Source of the DNA: CBFDCQ01 sp965603355
GTDB lineage: Bacteria > Hydrogenedentota > CAZGCA01 > CBFDCQ01
Assembly (NCBI GenBank): GCA_965603355.1
Contig: CBFDCQ010000008.1
Coordinates: forward strand, 5,449-69,448
Length of the DNA stretch: 64,000 nucleotides
Direction: 5' to 3'
The position numbers were made by a program, and so were the translations under genes. This document shows positions 33,516-42,612 of the stretch, one piece after another; within the stretch, counting starts at the first letter, position 1, and every line of letters starts with the position of its first letter. The notes beneath the pieces are model-generated. The model did no database searches, had not been told where the DNA came from, and saw nothing but the letters and a program-made list of their open reading frames with translations.

Positions 33516-35942
33516 GTGCGAAGGCGAATAGAGAAGGTGGCGGTTCTGGGATCTGGTGTCAGGGGCAGCGGTCTGTCTGCTTACGTTGCCGGTATAGGGC
33601 TGCCCTGCTATCTCCTTGACCTGGTTCCGGAAGAACTCGCGGACGAGGAGACGGCAAAAGGATTGACGCTTGACGATCCCGCCGTGAGGAATAGGTTGGG
33701 AAACCTGGGTGTGCAGCACGCGCTGAAAGCAGATCCTCCAGCCTTTTTCGATGTCGGCGATCCGGCGCTGATCCGTGTGGGCAACTTTGAGGACAACATG
33801 GACTGGCTCGGCGAGGCGGACTGGATAGTCGAGGCGGTCGCCGAAAACCTCGATGTCAAGAAGCGACTTCTCAAGAACGTCGAGAAGTTCCGCAGCGAGG
33901 GTTCCATAGTCAGTTCCGCGACTTCCGCACTTCCAATAAGCGAGATGGGTAAAGGGTTGTCGAAGGAGATGCGGCAACACTTTCTCGGCACACATTTCCT
34001 CAATCCCGTCCGGTACGTGAGATTGATTGAGATCGTGCCGGGACCGGACACGGATTCAGAGGTGCTGGAGTTCATGGCACACTTTGCCGAGAGAGTGCTC
34101 GGGAAAAGGGTGGCTATCGCCAAAGATGTGCCGTATTTCATTGCAGACCGTCTTGGCACGTTCGGTATCATGGCGGCCATGAAGGCGACGAAGAAGATGG
34201 GGCACAGGATCGAGGAGGTGGACAGGATATTGGGTCTCGCCACGGGCAGGGCGGCAAGCGGGGTGTTCGCGCGCGCGGATACCATGGGCGTGGACGCTCT
34301 CATGAACGTCGCGCAAGACCTGCACAAGAGGTTGCCGAACGATCCCGATCGTGATGTGTTCCGACCACCGCAGTTCCTCAGGAAGATGGTCGGGAAGAAC
34401 GCGCTCGGGGACAAGGCGGCACGGCGGTTCTACAAGCGCGCGGAGTTTGGCGGCGCGCAGATGGTCCTTGCTCTAGATCTGGACAAGATGGAGTACCGGG
34501 AGCGGGAAGCGGTTGAAATAGATTCACTGGATAAAGTAGGGCGCATTGATGATCCCGGCGAGAGGGTGAAGGCGCTGGTGTATGCGGAGGATCGTGGCGG
34601 AAAGTCCGCGTGGCGCGCGATGTGTGACATGCTGCTTTACGCTGTGGAGCATGTGCCTGAAATTGCCGGCGAGATTGTCGACGTTGACAACGCGGTGAGG
34701 TGGGGACTCGACTGGGCGATCGGTCCGTTTGAGGCGTGGGACGCCATCGGCGTCAGGGAATCCGTCTCTCGCATGGAACAAGAGGGAAGAAAGATACCGG
34801 AGAAGGTGCGCAGGGTCCTCGGCGAAGGTGAAGGCTCCTTCTACGTCTCCGAGGAGGGCGGTACGAAGTACTTCGATTTTGCCACGGGCAAGTACGAGCC
34901 GCTTGCGGCCAATCCGAACGTTACCGTCCTGGACGGCAGTAAGGTGGTCAAGTCGAACAGGGGAGCCGGCCTGCTTGACATCGGCGACGGTGTCGCGTGC
35001 CTTGAGTTTCGCACTGCAGGCGGCGTGATTGACGCTGATATCGTGCAGATGCTGTTCGACAGCATCGAGGAGGTCAACCGGAACTTCGTCGGTCTTGTCA
35101 TCGGGAACAGCGGGACGAACTTTTCCGCCGGGGCTGACCTGCGTCCGCTGTTGACTCAGATCAGGGCGAAGAACTGGGATGGCGTCGAGAGGATGTCCCG
35201 CCGTTTGCAGGAGGCGTGCACGTTGCTCAGGTGCTCCGGCAGGCCGGTTGTTGCGGCACCGTTTGGAATGACGGTGGGAGCCGGTGCGGAAATCGCGATG
35301 GCCGCGGACAGGATTTGCGGGCACACCGAACTCTACATCGGGTTGGCGGATGTCGCTGTCGGGCTCATACCGGGGGGCGGCGGCACGAAGGAATTGCTGC
35401 TGCGCTGCACTGAGAATGTGCCACCCGATCCTGACACGGATCTGTTGCCGTATGTGCGTCATACGTTTGAGCTTATAACCACCGGGAGAGTCTCGACCAG
35501 CGGGAAGGAAGCGCGCAGGATAGGTTTTCTCCGCCGAGCGGACCGGATCATCGCGAACAGGGATTACTTGATCAACGATGCGAAACGCGCTGTGTTGACC
35601 ATGGCTCAGGACGGTTATGTCCGACGGCAGCCCCGTAGGGATATACGCATCGTCGGCGAACGCGGATATGCGACTCTGAAGTCGAGCTTGCTGGAGATGA
35701 AGTGGGGGCACCGTATCAGCGAGCATGACGCGGTAATCGCTGACAAGCTGGCTTACGTTCTCTGCGGCGGCACGTTGCCGGACAGGATGCTCGTTGACGA
35801 ACAGTACCTGCTTGATCTCGAGCGCGAAGCGTTCGTGAGTCTTTGCGGGTGCGAGAAAACGCAGGAGAGAATGGAACGTATGCTCAAGTCGGGCGGACCT
35901 TTGCCGAACCGCGGCCGGATCGCTCACCACTTGAGCGTTTGA
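33516..35942 (+). CDS. FadN-like 3-hydroxyacyl-CoA dehydrogenase/enoyl-CoA hydratase fusion
   Basis: An 808-residue fusion with a GTG start and AAGGAA upstream. The dehydrogenase part (~5-440) has the Rossmann start VAVLGSGVRGSGL, SSATSALPI, His160 in THFLNP and Glu172 in RLIEI. The position expected to be Asn (FIANR in FadN) is Asp211 in FIADRLG. The hydratase part (~490-700) has the oxyanion region FSAGADL and Glu592 in GAGAEIAM, but the second catalytic Glu is replaced by Asp612 in YIGLADVAVG. Dehydrogenase-first order with the hydratase C-terminal is FadN-like. It probably acts on acyl-CoA beta-carbons, but the changed residues make a plain beta-oxidation role uncertain. The thiolase-fold gene follows after 24 bp. 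Confidence 0.88.
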   Translation: MRRRIEKVAVLGSGVRGSGLSAYVAGIGLPCYLLDLVPEELADEETAKGLTLDDPAVRNRLGNLGVQHALKADPPAFFDVGDPALIRVGNFEDNMDWLGEADWIVEAVAENLDVKKRLLKNVEKFRSEGSIVSSATSALPISEMGKGLSKEMRQHFLGTHFLNPVRYVRLIEIVPGPDTDSEVLEFMAHFAERVLGKRVAIAKDVPYFIADRLGTFGIMAAMKATKKMGHRIEEVDRILGLATGRAASGVFARADTMGVDALMNVAQDLHKRLPNDPDRDVFRPPQFLRKMVGKNALGDKAARRFYKRAEFGGAQMVLALDLDKMEYREREAVEIDSLDKVGRIDDPGERVKALVYAEDRGGKSAWRAMCDMLLYAVEHVPEIAGEIVDVDNAVRWGLDWAIGPFEAWDAIGVRESVSRMEQEGRKIPEKVRRVLGEGEGSFYVSEEGGTKYFDFATGKYEPLAANPNVTVLDGSKVVKSNRGAGLLDIGDGVACLEFRTAGGVIDADIVQMLFDSIEEVNRNFVGLVIGNSGTNFSAGADLRPLLTQIRAKNWDGVERMSRRLQEACTLLRCSGRPVVAAPFGMTVGAGAEIAMAADRICGHTELYIGLADVAVGLIPGGGGTKELLLRCTENVPPDPDTDLLPYVRHTFELITTGRVSTSGKEARRIGFLRRADRIIANRDYLINDAKRAVLTMAQDGYVRRQPRRDIRIVGERGYATLKSSLLEMKWGHRISEHDAVIADKLAYVLCGGTLPDRMLVDEQYLLDLEREAFVSLCGCEKTQERMERMLKSGGPLPNRGRIAHHLSV

Positions 35943-35966
35943 TTCTGAAAGGACAGGGATCGCGAG

Positions 35967-37151
35967 ATGAGAGAGGCGGTCATAGTGGCTGCGGCGAGAA
36001 CACCGGTCGGACGTGCCAAGACGGGCAGCCTGCGCGATACGAGACCGGAAGATCTGCTCGCGACGGTTATCGCGGAGGTGTGCAATAGGACGCCGGATCT
36101 CAACAAGAAGGATGTTGATGACGTCGTGATCGGCTGTGCCGGCCCGGCCGGCGAGCACGGAGTGAATATGGCCAGGGTGACCGCGCTGCATGCCGGCATG
36201 CCGGACACCGTGCCGGGACACACGGTCAGCAGAGCCTGTTCTTCCGGCCTGCAGGCGATAGCTATCGGCGCTCAGTCCGTCATGTGCGGGTTTGCCGATG
36301 TGGTGATAGCCGGCGGGGTGGGGAGTATGAGCTGTATGCGGATCGGCGGCTCCAATCCGAGCGCGCACGCGGGTATTCTGGAGCAACGTCCTGAAGTATA
36401 CACATCGATGGGAATAGCTGCCGAGAACGTCGCGGCGCGGTTCAACGTGGACCGGCGGGATATGGACGGGTTTGCGGTGGGCAGTCACCGGAAGGCCCTC
36501 GAGGCGATCGATGAGGGTAGGTTCAGGGACGAGATCGTTCCGGTGAAGGCCAGGGTTTACCCGCTCGACCCGACAGATCGGTCCGGTCCGGAGGAGATCC
36601 TGTTCGATACGGACGAATGTCCGGGAGCGAGCCTCGAGGAGCTTGCCGCGTTGGAGCCTGCGTTCGACCCGAGCGGTTCGGTGACGGCGAGGAATTCCTC
36701 GGCTCCGGGCGATGGTGCAGCGGCGGTAGTGCTCGCTTCGCGCGAGAGCGCGCAGAGGCTGGACATCAAACCTATGGCGACGTTCAGATGTTACGCGGCC
36801 GCGGGTGTGCCGCCGGAGGTTACGGGAACCGGTCCGACCGTTGCCGTGCCGAAGTTGACCAGGGTATCGGGTATGGATCTTGAGGATTTCGGGTTGGTCG
36901 AGCTGGACGAGGCGTCCGCCTGTCAGGCTGTACACTGCATCAGACAGCTCGGTTTGAACGAGGAGATGGTAAACGTCAACGGCGGCGCCATCGCGCTGGG
37001 TCGCCCGCTGGGCAGCACCGGCGCAATGCTCGCGGTCACGATCCTGCACGAGATGGCGCGTAGGAAAGTGCGCTACGGTCTGGTTACCATGTCGGCGGAA
37101 GGCGGTATGGGCCTCGCGGCTGCGTTCGAACTCGAGGATCACGAGGGTTAA
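35967..37151 (+). CDS. Thiolase-fold protein with altered catalytic residues
   Basis: A 394-residue protein with full-length thiolase architecture (VIVAAARTPVGR at the start; MGIAAENVAARF and DGFAVGSHRKALEAI). The nucleophile Cys91 is present (SRACSSGLQA). The other catalytic positions differ from the usual set: NEAF reads DEAS (Asp314), GHP reads GRP (Arg346), and the second Cys is Ser376 (TMSAEGGMG). The spacings match Cys89/Asn316/His348/Cys378 of Zoogloea thiolase, so the comparison is secure in register. Ordinary reversible thiolysis seems unlikely. The protein may perform a different acyl transfer or serve as a structural partner of the upstream fusion enzyme. Confidence 0.88.
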   Translation: MREAVIVAAARTPVGRAKTGSLRDTRPEDLLATVIAEVCNRTPDLNKKDVDDVVIGCAGPAGEHGVNMARVTALHAGMPDTVPGHTVSRACSSGLQAIAIGAQSVMCGFADVVIAGGVGSMSCMRIGGSNPSAHAGILEQRPEVYTSMGIAAENVAARFNVDRRDMDGFAVGSHRKALEAIDEGRFRDEIVPVKARVYPLDPTDRSGPEEILFDTDECPGASLEELAALEPAFDPSGSVTARNSSAPGDGAAAVVLASRESAQRLDIKPMATFRCYAAAGVPPEVTGTGPTVAVPKLTRVSGMDLEDFGLVELDEASACQAVHCIRQLGLNEEMVNVNGGAIALGRPLGSTGAMLAVTILHEMARRKVRYGLVTMSAEGGMGLAAAFELEDHEG

Positions 37152-37226
37152 CGCGCCGACGGCGCACCTTCGGGCCGCCACGGCGAGCCTTCGACGAGAC
37201 GCGCGCGCTACCTGAGTGAGACGTGG

Positions 37227-37601
37227 ATGTTGCAGCTGAGCAGAATCCAAAGAAATCACCTGCTGAAATGGTTGGTTATCATTCTGATTGTGGAAGTGTT
37301 TCTCTTTTTCTTCCCATTCCTAGCTTGGAAGGCGTTCCTGGCTCTTGGCATAGCTTTCTGGGTCGGTTTCTTGTTGCGAGTCTTGGGCGTGTATCCCGGG
37401 AAATACGAGCCGCTGACACTTGATCTGCTTTCGGGCGCGTTAGCTCTTATCTGCGGAGTCGGGTGCTTTGTTGCAGGGAAGACCGACGGTATCGTACGCC
37501 TTTTCATATTGCTGGCACCCCCCTTTGCATTAGTTCCTCATTTTGTATATATTATCTGTAAGTTGGGGCGTGCCGCCGAAGAATCAGCACGTAATCAGTA
37601 A
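37227..37601 (+). CDS. Small hypothetical integral membrane protein
   Basis: A 124-residue protein with about four hydrophobic segments near residues 14-32, 34-53, 65-84 and 90-112. Basic residues near the N-terminus (SRIQRNHLLK) suggest it begins in the cytoplasm. I do not recognise a family. It lies between the thiolase-like and acyl-CoA synthetase genes, with 75 and 72 bp on either side, so a link with lipid metabolism is only positional. A start at ATG 37227 is used; the upstream ribosome site is weak. Confidence 0.6.
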   Translation: MLQLSRIQRNHLLKWLVIILIVEVFLFFFPFLAWKAFLALGIAFWVGFLLRVLGVYPGKYEPLTLDLLSGALALICGVGCFVAGKTDGIVRLFILLAPPFALVPHFVYIICKLGRAAEESARNQ

Positions 37602-37673
37602 AGCGATTTTGGGAAAGCAGGAGGTTCCCGGTCACGTGATGGCATCATCGCACGCGGGGGGGAGGTGAACAGT

Positions 37674-39464
37674 ATGATGAACACTCTGAACCGGATGTTC
37701 CAAGAGAGCGTGAGGAAGTACGCTTCCATGCCCGCGCTTTCAAGTAAGGCAGGAGGCGAGTACAAGTCTGTCACCTACAGTGAGATGGGGGCTAAGGTGC
37801 GCACGCTCGCGAGCGGTCTGGTGGATTTGGGCGTGCAGAAAGGTGACCGCATCGCGCTCATCTCGGAGAACCGTCCTGAGTGGGCGGTTGCTGACATGGC
37901 GATCGCGCATGTTGGTGCGATCAACGTTGCGGCTTTCCCAACGCTCCCACCGGGGCAGGTGGGATACATCGTTGGCGACTCGGGCTCAAAGCTGATACTC
38001 GTTTCAGACAAGAAGCAGTTGGCGAAAGCGCTCGAGGTGAAGAAGGTCCAGCCCGATCTGCGCATCATCACCATGGATTGTCCCGCCGACGCTGTCAACG
38101 ACGTGATCACCTTGGATGACGTCATGAGGCGCGGCGAAGCTTCACCGCTTAACGACACGGACTACGAGGACCTGTGGCGCAGTGTTCAGCCGGATGACTG
38201 GGCGAGCATTATTTACACGTCCGGCACGACGGGCGACCCCAAGGGGGCGATTCTCTCGCACTACAATTTTGCCTCCAATGTAGAGGCTGCCCAGGATGCG
38301 TTGACCTTTGAGCCTGGAGACGTGCTGTTGTCTTTCGTTCCTCTCAACCACGTGATGGGGCGACTGGTGGACCTGTACTTGGCGCTGGGTTGCGGCGCAA
38401 CGATTGCCTACGTTGAGGATCTGCGTCGGCTGCGGCAGAACATGGCGGAAGTAAGGCCGCACTACGTGACGCTCGTGCCTCGCGTCTTTGAGATGTTTCA
38501 GGAAGGTCTGCTTCGCAACGTCGCCAAAGAGTCTGATTTGAAGCAGAAGTTGTTCAACTGGGCGCTGTCGGTTGGCGAGCGCCGCACCGAGCGGATACAA
38601 GATAGACAGGCGGTGCCGTTTCTGCTTGCGTTCAAATGGCGGTTCGCCGATACACTGGTTTTCAGCAAGATCCGCGGGCGGCTGGGTTTGAACCGGCTCA
38701 AGTTGTTCCTCACGGGCAGTGCGCCGCTGCCGAAGGCTACGGCGGAGTTTTTCAGCGCGATGGGAGTGACGATTCTGCAAGGATACGGGCTGACCGAGAC
38801 GTCGCCTCTTGTCTCTGTGAGCCGTCCCGCCTGGATCAAGTTCGGCACGGTCGGTCCGCCGGTCATAGATGTCGAGGTGAAAATCGCCGCTGACGGCGAG
38901 ATCCTGGTGCGCGGCCCGAACATCATGCAAGGTTACTACAACATGCCCGAAAAGACCGCGGAGGTCATAGAATCTGATGGTTGGTTTCACACGGGCGACA
39001 TAGGTGAGTTCGATGAAGACGGGTTTCTCAAGATCACCGATCGCAAGAAGGACCTCCTCGTTCTGGCCAACGGCAAGAAGGTTGCGCCTCAGCCGATTGA
39101 GAATCTTCTGAAAGAGAGTCCCTATATCTCCCAGGTCATCCTCTTTGGCGACAAGCAAAGCATTGTAACTGCTCTGGTTGTGCCGTTATTTGAGCGCGTG
39201 AAGGCATGGGTAAAGGAACGCGGCATAAGTGTCAGCTCGATAAAGGACAAAGAGCTTGCGCAGCTCGCTGCGGTGAAGAGCCTGATTCAAGAGGAGATCG
39301 AGCGGCTTTCGGGGCACCTCGCCAACTTCGAGAAGGTCCATCGTTTCTCGCTGATAGACCAGGAGTTCACCGTTGAAGGCGGTGAGATGACCCCAACGCT
39401 CAAAGTCAAGCGGCGTGTGGTACTGGAGAAGTACAGGGACGTGATCAAGTCAATGTATCGTTGA
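37674..39464 (+). CDS. Long-chain acyl-CoA synthetase (AMP-forming)
   Basis: A 596-residue ANL-superfamily enzyme. The ATG at 37674 is preferred over a GTG nine bases upstream because a strong GGAGGTGA site lies before it. Core motifs are the P-loop IIYTSGTTGDPKGA, GYGLTETSP, the adenine/ribose region WFHTGDIGEFDEDGFLKITDRKKDLLV, and the catalytic Lys region near the end (TPTLKVKRRVVLEKY). It resembles FadD15-type synthetases, which activate fatty acids with ATP and CoA. It follows the fad-like pair and probably supplies its acyl-CoA substrate. Chain-length preference cannot be predicted. Confidence 0.92.
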   Translation: MMNTLNRMFQESVRKYASMPALSSKAGGEYKSVTYSEMGAKVRTLASGLVDLGVQKGDRIALISENRPEWAVADMAIAHVGAINVAAFPTLPPGQVGYIVGDSGSKLILVSDKKQLAKALEVKKVQPDLRIITMDCPADAVNDVITLDDVMRRGEASPLNDTDYEDLWRSVQPDDWASIIYTSGTTGDPKGAILSHYNFASNVEAAQDALTFEPGDVLLSFVPLNHVMGRLVDLYLALGCGATIAYVEDLRRLRQNMAEVRPHYVTLVPRVFEMFQEGLLRNVAKESDLKQKLFNWALSVGERRTERIQDRQAVPFLLAFKWRFADTLVFSKIRGRLGLNRLKLFLTGSAPLPKATAEFFSAMGVTILQGYGLTETSPLVSVSRPAWIKFGTVGPPVIDVEVKIAADGEILVRGPNIMQGYYNMPEKTAEVIESDGWFHTGDIGEFDEDGFLKITDRKKDLLVLANGKKVAPQPIENLLKESPYISQVILFGDKQSIVTALVVPLFERVKAWVKERGISVSSIKDKELAQLAAVKSLIQEEIERLSGHLANFEKVHRFSLIDQEFTVEGGEMTPTLKVKRRVVLEKYRDVIKSMYR

Positions 39465-39563
39465 TGGAATGGGACACGAAAGAGGCAAGAGGAACATGGG
39501 CGTTGGGTAACGACGATTGACACGAGGCTTTCGTGAAGACGAATCGTGACGGGGGAGATAAGA

Positions 39564-40031
39564 ATGATAAGTAGACTCTCCGTGAAGAGGTCTCTTGGAT
39601 ATTTGGTGGCGGCATTGATACTATCCGCGTGCGGGTGCGCGGGTCTGCGAGGACGCGTTCCGGCGAGCGAGTACTCGATTCCAGACGTTTCGGCGGAGGT
39701 CGGTGGCGAGTTCACACAGGTTCGCGATGTGGTTAGAGACGTTCTTCGCGAGAGCCCTGTCGAGATCTATACGCGGGACAAAAGGGGGCTATTTGTCGTC
39801 TATGCAAACGTGAGACGCGCGTTTCTGACGCCGCGCAGGTTGCGGCTCGTCGTAACCCTCGAGCGGGTCTCAGAGAGCAGCACGCGCGTTGCCGTTCAGA
39901 GCTTCCCCGAAGCGTACACGGTCAGGCTTCTTACTTATCCCGCGTGGCGTCCCGCCGCGTTCGGCGACAATTCGCTTGCGGAAGAGATCGTGAGTTTAAT
40001 CGAGGAGCGGTCGAGCGAAGCGGGCGAGTAG
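39564..40031 (+). CDS. Small predicted lipoprotein
   Basis: A 155-residue protein from the ATG at 39564, which has GGGGAG six bases upstream. The signal peptide ends in a good lipobox (YLVAALILSAC), so it is probably an outer- or inner-membrane lipoprotein. The mature part is ~130 residues, alternating beta-strands and helices (VEIYTRDKRGLFVVYANVRRAFLTPRRLRLVVTLERV), similar in style to DUF3568-like lipoproteins. No catalytic motif is seen. It stands about 240 bp before the NfeD gene, which has its own promoter, so operon membership is uncertain. Confidence 0.75.
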   Translation: MISRLSVKRSLGYLVAALILSACGCAGLRGRVPASEYSIPDVSAEVGGEFTQVRDVVRDVLRESPVEIYTRDKRGLFVVYANVRRAFLTPRRLRLVVTLERVSESSTRVAVQSFPEAYTVRLLTYPAWRPAAFGDNSLAEEIVSLIEERSSEAGE

Positions 40032-40064
40032 CTCCTTTCAGCAACCGATCTCCTGTGTGCGACG

Positions 40065-40083
40065 GGCGGGTCTGAGACCCGCC
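40065..40083. repeat. GC-rich palindrome after the lipoprotein gene
   Basis: GGCGGGTCTGAGACCCGCC forms a perfect 9-bp stem with a one-base centre, 34 bp after the lipoprotein stop. It belongs to the same style as the hairpins at 18451-18599 and 54987-55005 and may act as a T-less terminator. Confidence 0.7.
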
Positions 40084-40157
40084 TCTACCTGCCGCATCTG
40101 CGAGGAGAAAGCCCCCCTTTTATGGTGTATCCGGTTGTGGATGGGCGAATTTTGAGC

Positions 40158-40186
40158 TTGACTCAGGATGAAAAGAGGTCTATCAT
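40158..40186 (+). promoter_or_regulatory. Predicted promoter for the nfeD-floA cluster
   Basis: TTGACT (40158-40163), 17 bp, TATCAT (40181-40186). It lies 84 bp upstream of the NfeD ATG and after the palindrome that follows the lipoprotein gene. Confidence 0.7.
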
Positions 40187-40269
40187 ACGAATAAAAGTCC
40201 GGGTTAGGGGTATCTAATAAGGCGGAGTGGTAGAAACTCAACGTTTAATCCAGGCAGTCAGAGGTTGTC

Positions 40270-41730
40270 ATGAGAAGACGCCGGTTATGGTTGGCAGTGG
40301 CTCTATTGGCGGTTGGTTCGGCCATTGCAGGGTCGACGTTCCCGTCACGGGCGCAGGAGAACGCCGACGGCCTCGTGTATGTGATACCGATCAAGGGCAT
40401 GATCGGTCCCGGACTGGCCAGCATGGTCGGGAGGAAGATTGACGAGGCGGAAGAAAAGGGTGCGCAAGCCATAATCTTCGAGATTGACACGCCCGGTGGG
40501 CGTGTGGATTCGGCGGCACAGGTTCGTGACGCGATATTCGAGACTCCTTTGCAGACCATCGGCTATATAAAGTACAGGGCGACTTCGGCCGGTGCGCTCG
40601 TCGCGTTGGCCTGCCAGTCCATCGTCGTGGCGCCGGGCAGCTCTATAGGCGCGGCAGCTCCAATAATGATCGCGCCCGGGGGATCGGGTCCCGTGCCGGG
40701 CACCGAGAAGGAGGTCTCTTACGTTCGGACGGAATTCGTCGCGACAGCCGAACGCAACAACCATAACACACTTCTCGCGAAGGCTATGGTGGACAAGGAC
40801 GTCGAGGTATACGCGCGATTCACGGATTCGGGGGTGGAGATATTCGAGGGCCCTCTGGACGGCGAAAAGCCGCCGGACGTTGAGCTTGTTATCGCCAAGG
40901 AGAAGCTTCTCAGTCTGTCGGGGGAGGAGACTCTCAAGCTGGGGCTTGCGGAACACGAGGCCAGCAGCGTTGGCCAAGTGCTCAGACTTTATGACATGCG
41001 CGGAGCGCGTCTCGTGCGGGCTGAGCTGAGTTGGTCCGAGAGGTTGGCGCGGCATCTCACGCACCCCGCTGTCAGCGGGCTGCTGCTGACGTTTGGTTTC
41101 TTGGGCATCATATACGAACTGAAGATCCCGGGGTGGGGAATCAGCGGGACCATAGGGCTGACCTGCCTCGCTCTGTTCTTTGGCGCCCACCTTCTTGTTG
41201 GTCTTGCGGAATGGATGGAATTGCTGCTTTTCGGGGCGGGGATAGTGCTGATTATTGCGGAGATATTCTTCATTCCGGGGTTTGGCATAGCTGGAATATC
41301 GGGTACCGCATGTCTGATGGCCGCGATCTATCTTGCGCTCGTGAAATCGCCCATACCGAGGAGCCCGGATGAGATCGCACAGTTCCAGCGCGCAATGTAC
41401 ACACTGGTCTGGTTCGTGTTAGCGTCGCCGATCATCCTGGTATTGACGTGGAAACTGCTGCCGCGTACCCCGTTCTACGGGCGGATTGTACAGGTGGCGG
41501 AGGAACGTGCCGATCTGGGTTTCACGGCTGCTTCTACGGAGTCGTATATTGGCCAAGTTGGACGTACCGTCACGATTCTGAGACCTGCAGGTCGCGCGCG
41601 GTTCGAGGGCCGGCTTGTGGATGTCGTTGCTGAAGGTGAGTTTATCCCTCCCGGCACTCAGGTGAGGGTGGTTGACGTTAAGGGTAGCCGTGTGGTTGTC
41701 ATCCCGGATGAGGAGGTTAAGGAAAGCTAG
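40270..41730 (+). CDS. Full-length NfeD: ClpP-like serine protease plus OB-fold
   Basis: A 486-residue membrane protein. A signal segment (LWLAVALLAVGSAIAG) precedes a ClpP-class protease domain (~35-230) with EIDTPGGRVDSA and the nucleophile serine in RATSAGALVALACQ. About four transmembrane helices follow (~270-400), then the NfeD OB-fold domain (~415-480, SYIGQVGRTVTILRPAGRARFEGRLVDVV-like region). This is the YqeZ/NfeD1a type, normally partnered with a flotillin-like protein. It should cleave or process membrane-associated substrates in lipid microdomains. The genes for a short NfeD and FloA lie directly downstream. Confidence 0.92.
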   Translation: MRRRRLWLAVALLAVGSAIAGSTFPSRAQENADGLVYVIPIKGMIGPGLASMVGRKIDEAEEKGAQAIIFEIDTPGGRVDSAAQVRDAIFETPLQTIGYIKYRATSAGALVALACQSIVVAPGSSIGAAAPIMIAPGGSGPVPGTEKEVSYVRTEFVATAERNNHNTLLAKAMVDKDVEVYARFTDSGVEIFEGPLDGEKPPDVELVIAKEKLLSLSGEETLKLGLAEHEASSVGQVLRLYDMRGARLVRAELSWSERLARHLTHPAVSGLLLTFGFLGIIYELKIPGWGISGTIGLTCLALFFGAHLLVGLAEWMELLLFGAGIVLIIAEIFFIPGFGIAGISGTACLMAAIYLALVKSPIPRSPDEIAQFQRAMYTLVWFVLASPIILVLTWKLLPRTPFYGRIVQVAEERADLGFTAASTESYIGQVGRTVTILRPAGRARFEGRLVDVVAEGEFIPPGTQVRVVDVKGSRVVVIPDEEVKES

Positions 41731-41732
41731 AG

Positions 41733-42059
41733 ATGCTGAGCAAAAAGAAGAAGACGCTTCACAAGATGCTGAAAATGCTTTTGCGCGACTTGCGCGATCT
41801 GGAACATCGAGGTGCTGGTTATTACAGCGCCGTACCGTATGCGGAGCGGTACAATAAGCTGCTCGGTCAGATCAGATCGTCGTACCCGGACGATGCGGAC
41901 CTGCTTGGCACGTTCGAGGATATGGTGCCGGAATCCTCTACCGATTCGGCGGTCAAGGCCAAGGCGGTCGAGAGGCTTATTGTGGAGATAGGTCAGCTCA
42001 TGGCCTTCATTGAAGCCTCTTTCGAGGCGGAAGAGGAAAAAGGAGACGAGGACTCGTGA
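41733..42059 (+). CDS. Small helical protein in the nfeD-floA cluster
   Basis: I do not recognise this 108-residue soluble protein. The N-terminus is strongly basic (MLSKKKKTLHKMLKMLLRDLRDLEHR) and the C-terminus acidic (FEAEEEKGDEDS). It is predicted nearly all helical. It begins 2 bp after the NfeD stop and overlaps the short NfeD start (GTGA), so it is translated as part of this operon. It could be a cytoplasmic accessory factor of the NfeD/FloA complex. It has no counterpart in the Bacillus yqeZ-yqfA-yqfB operon that I can identify. Confidence 0.75.
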   Translation: MLSKKKKTLHKMLKMLLRDLRDLEHRGAGYYSAVPYAERYNKLLGQIRSSYPDDADLLGTFEDMVPESSTDSAVKAKAVERLIVEIGQLMAFIEASFEAEEEKGDEDS

Positions 42060-42556
42060 TAGTCTTACTGCTGTTTCTGGCTGGAATGGCGCTGCTTTTC
42101 TGCGAGCTGTTTATTCCGGGCGGCGTTCTCGGTACGGTGGGTATTGTCTGCATCGGTGGAAGCATCTTCTTCGCATTCAGGGACTACCCCGACGCTGCGC
42201 TGGCGGTGCTCGCAGGTGAGGTTCTAGTTCTTGCTGTAGGAGTTGTGGTATGGCTGAGAGTATTTCCCCATACACCTATCGCTCGACGTCTCACCCTGGC
42301 GCGGGAGTTTGACGCCGAAGAAGGTTTCACGAGCGCATCCTCGGAGCTGGAAGAGTATGTCGGCAAGCAAGGCGTGGCCGTGACGATCTTGAGACCGGCC
42401 GGAATCGCTCTGATCGAGGGGAAACGAGTGAACGTTGTGACAGACGGGGAGTTCATTGAGAAGGACGAGCGGGTAAAGGTGTCGGAAGTGGAAGGAGGAC
42501 GTATAGTCGTTCTGCCGGTGACCGATAGCGATGCGGGGGCGGACGCGGATACGTAG
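42056..42556 (+). CDS. Short NfeD protein (NfeD1b type)
   Basis: A 166-residue membrane protein starting with GTG in a four-base overlap. Two hydrophobic hairpins (LLLFLAGMALLFCELFIPGGVLGTVGIVCIGGSIFFAF and ALAVLAGEVLVLAVGVVVWL) are followed by a C-terminal OB-fold domain (YVGKQGVAVTILRPAGIALIEGKRVNVVT). It lacks a protease domain. The OB-fold sequence closely resembles that of the upstream long NfeD, suggesting duplication. Short NfeD proteins interact with SPFH proteins such as FloA, encoded 260 bp downstream. Confidence 0.9.
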   Translation: MIVLLLFLAGMALLFCELFIPGGVLGTVGIVCIGGSIFFAFRDYPDAALAVLAGEVLVLAVGVVVWLRVFPHTPIARRLTLAREFDAEEGFTSASSELEEYVGKQGVAVTILRPAGIALIEGKRVNVVTDGEFIEKDERVKVSEVEGGRIVVLPVTDSDAGADADT

Positions 42557-42612
42557 TAGGGTCTGGCAGCCCTTTAGAAAGGACAGGCGAAGGCGAGGCA
42601 GACTTGGACGCG

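Noticed and set aside
34524..37259. A 911-codon minus-strand open frame opposite the fad-like genes
   Set aside because: Its sequence is Arg/His/Ala-rich with no recognisable domain, while the plus strand encodes clear dehydrogenase, hydratase and thiolase folds with proper ribosome sites.
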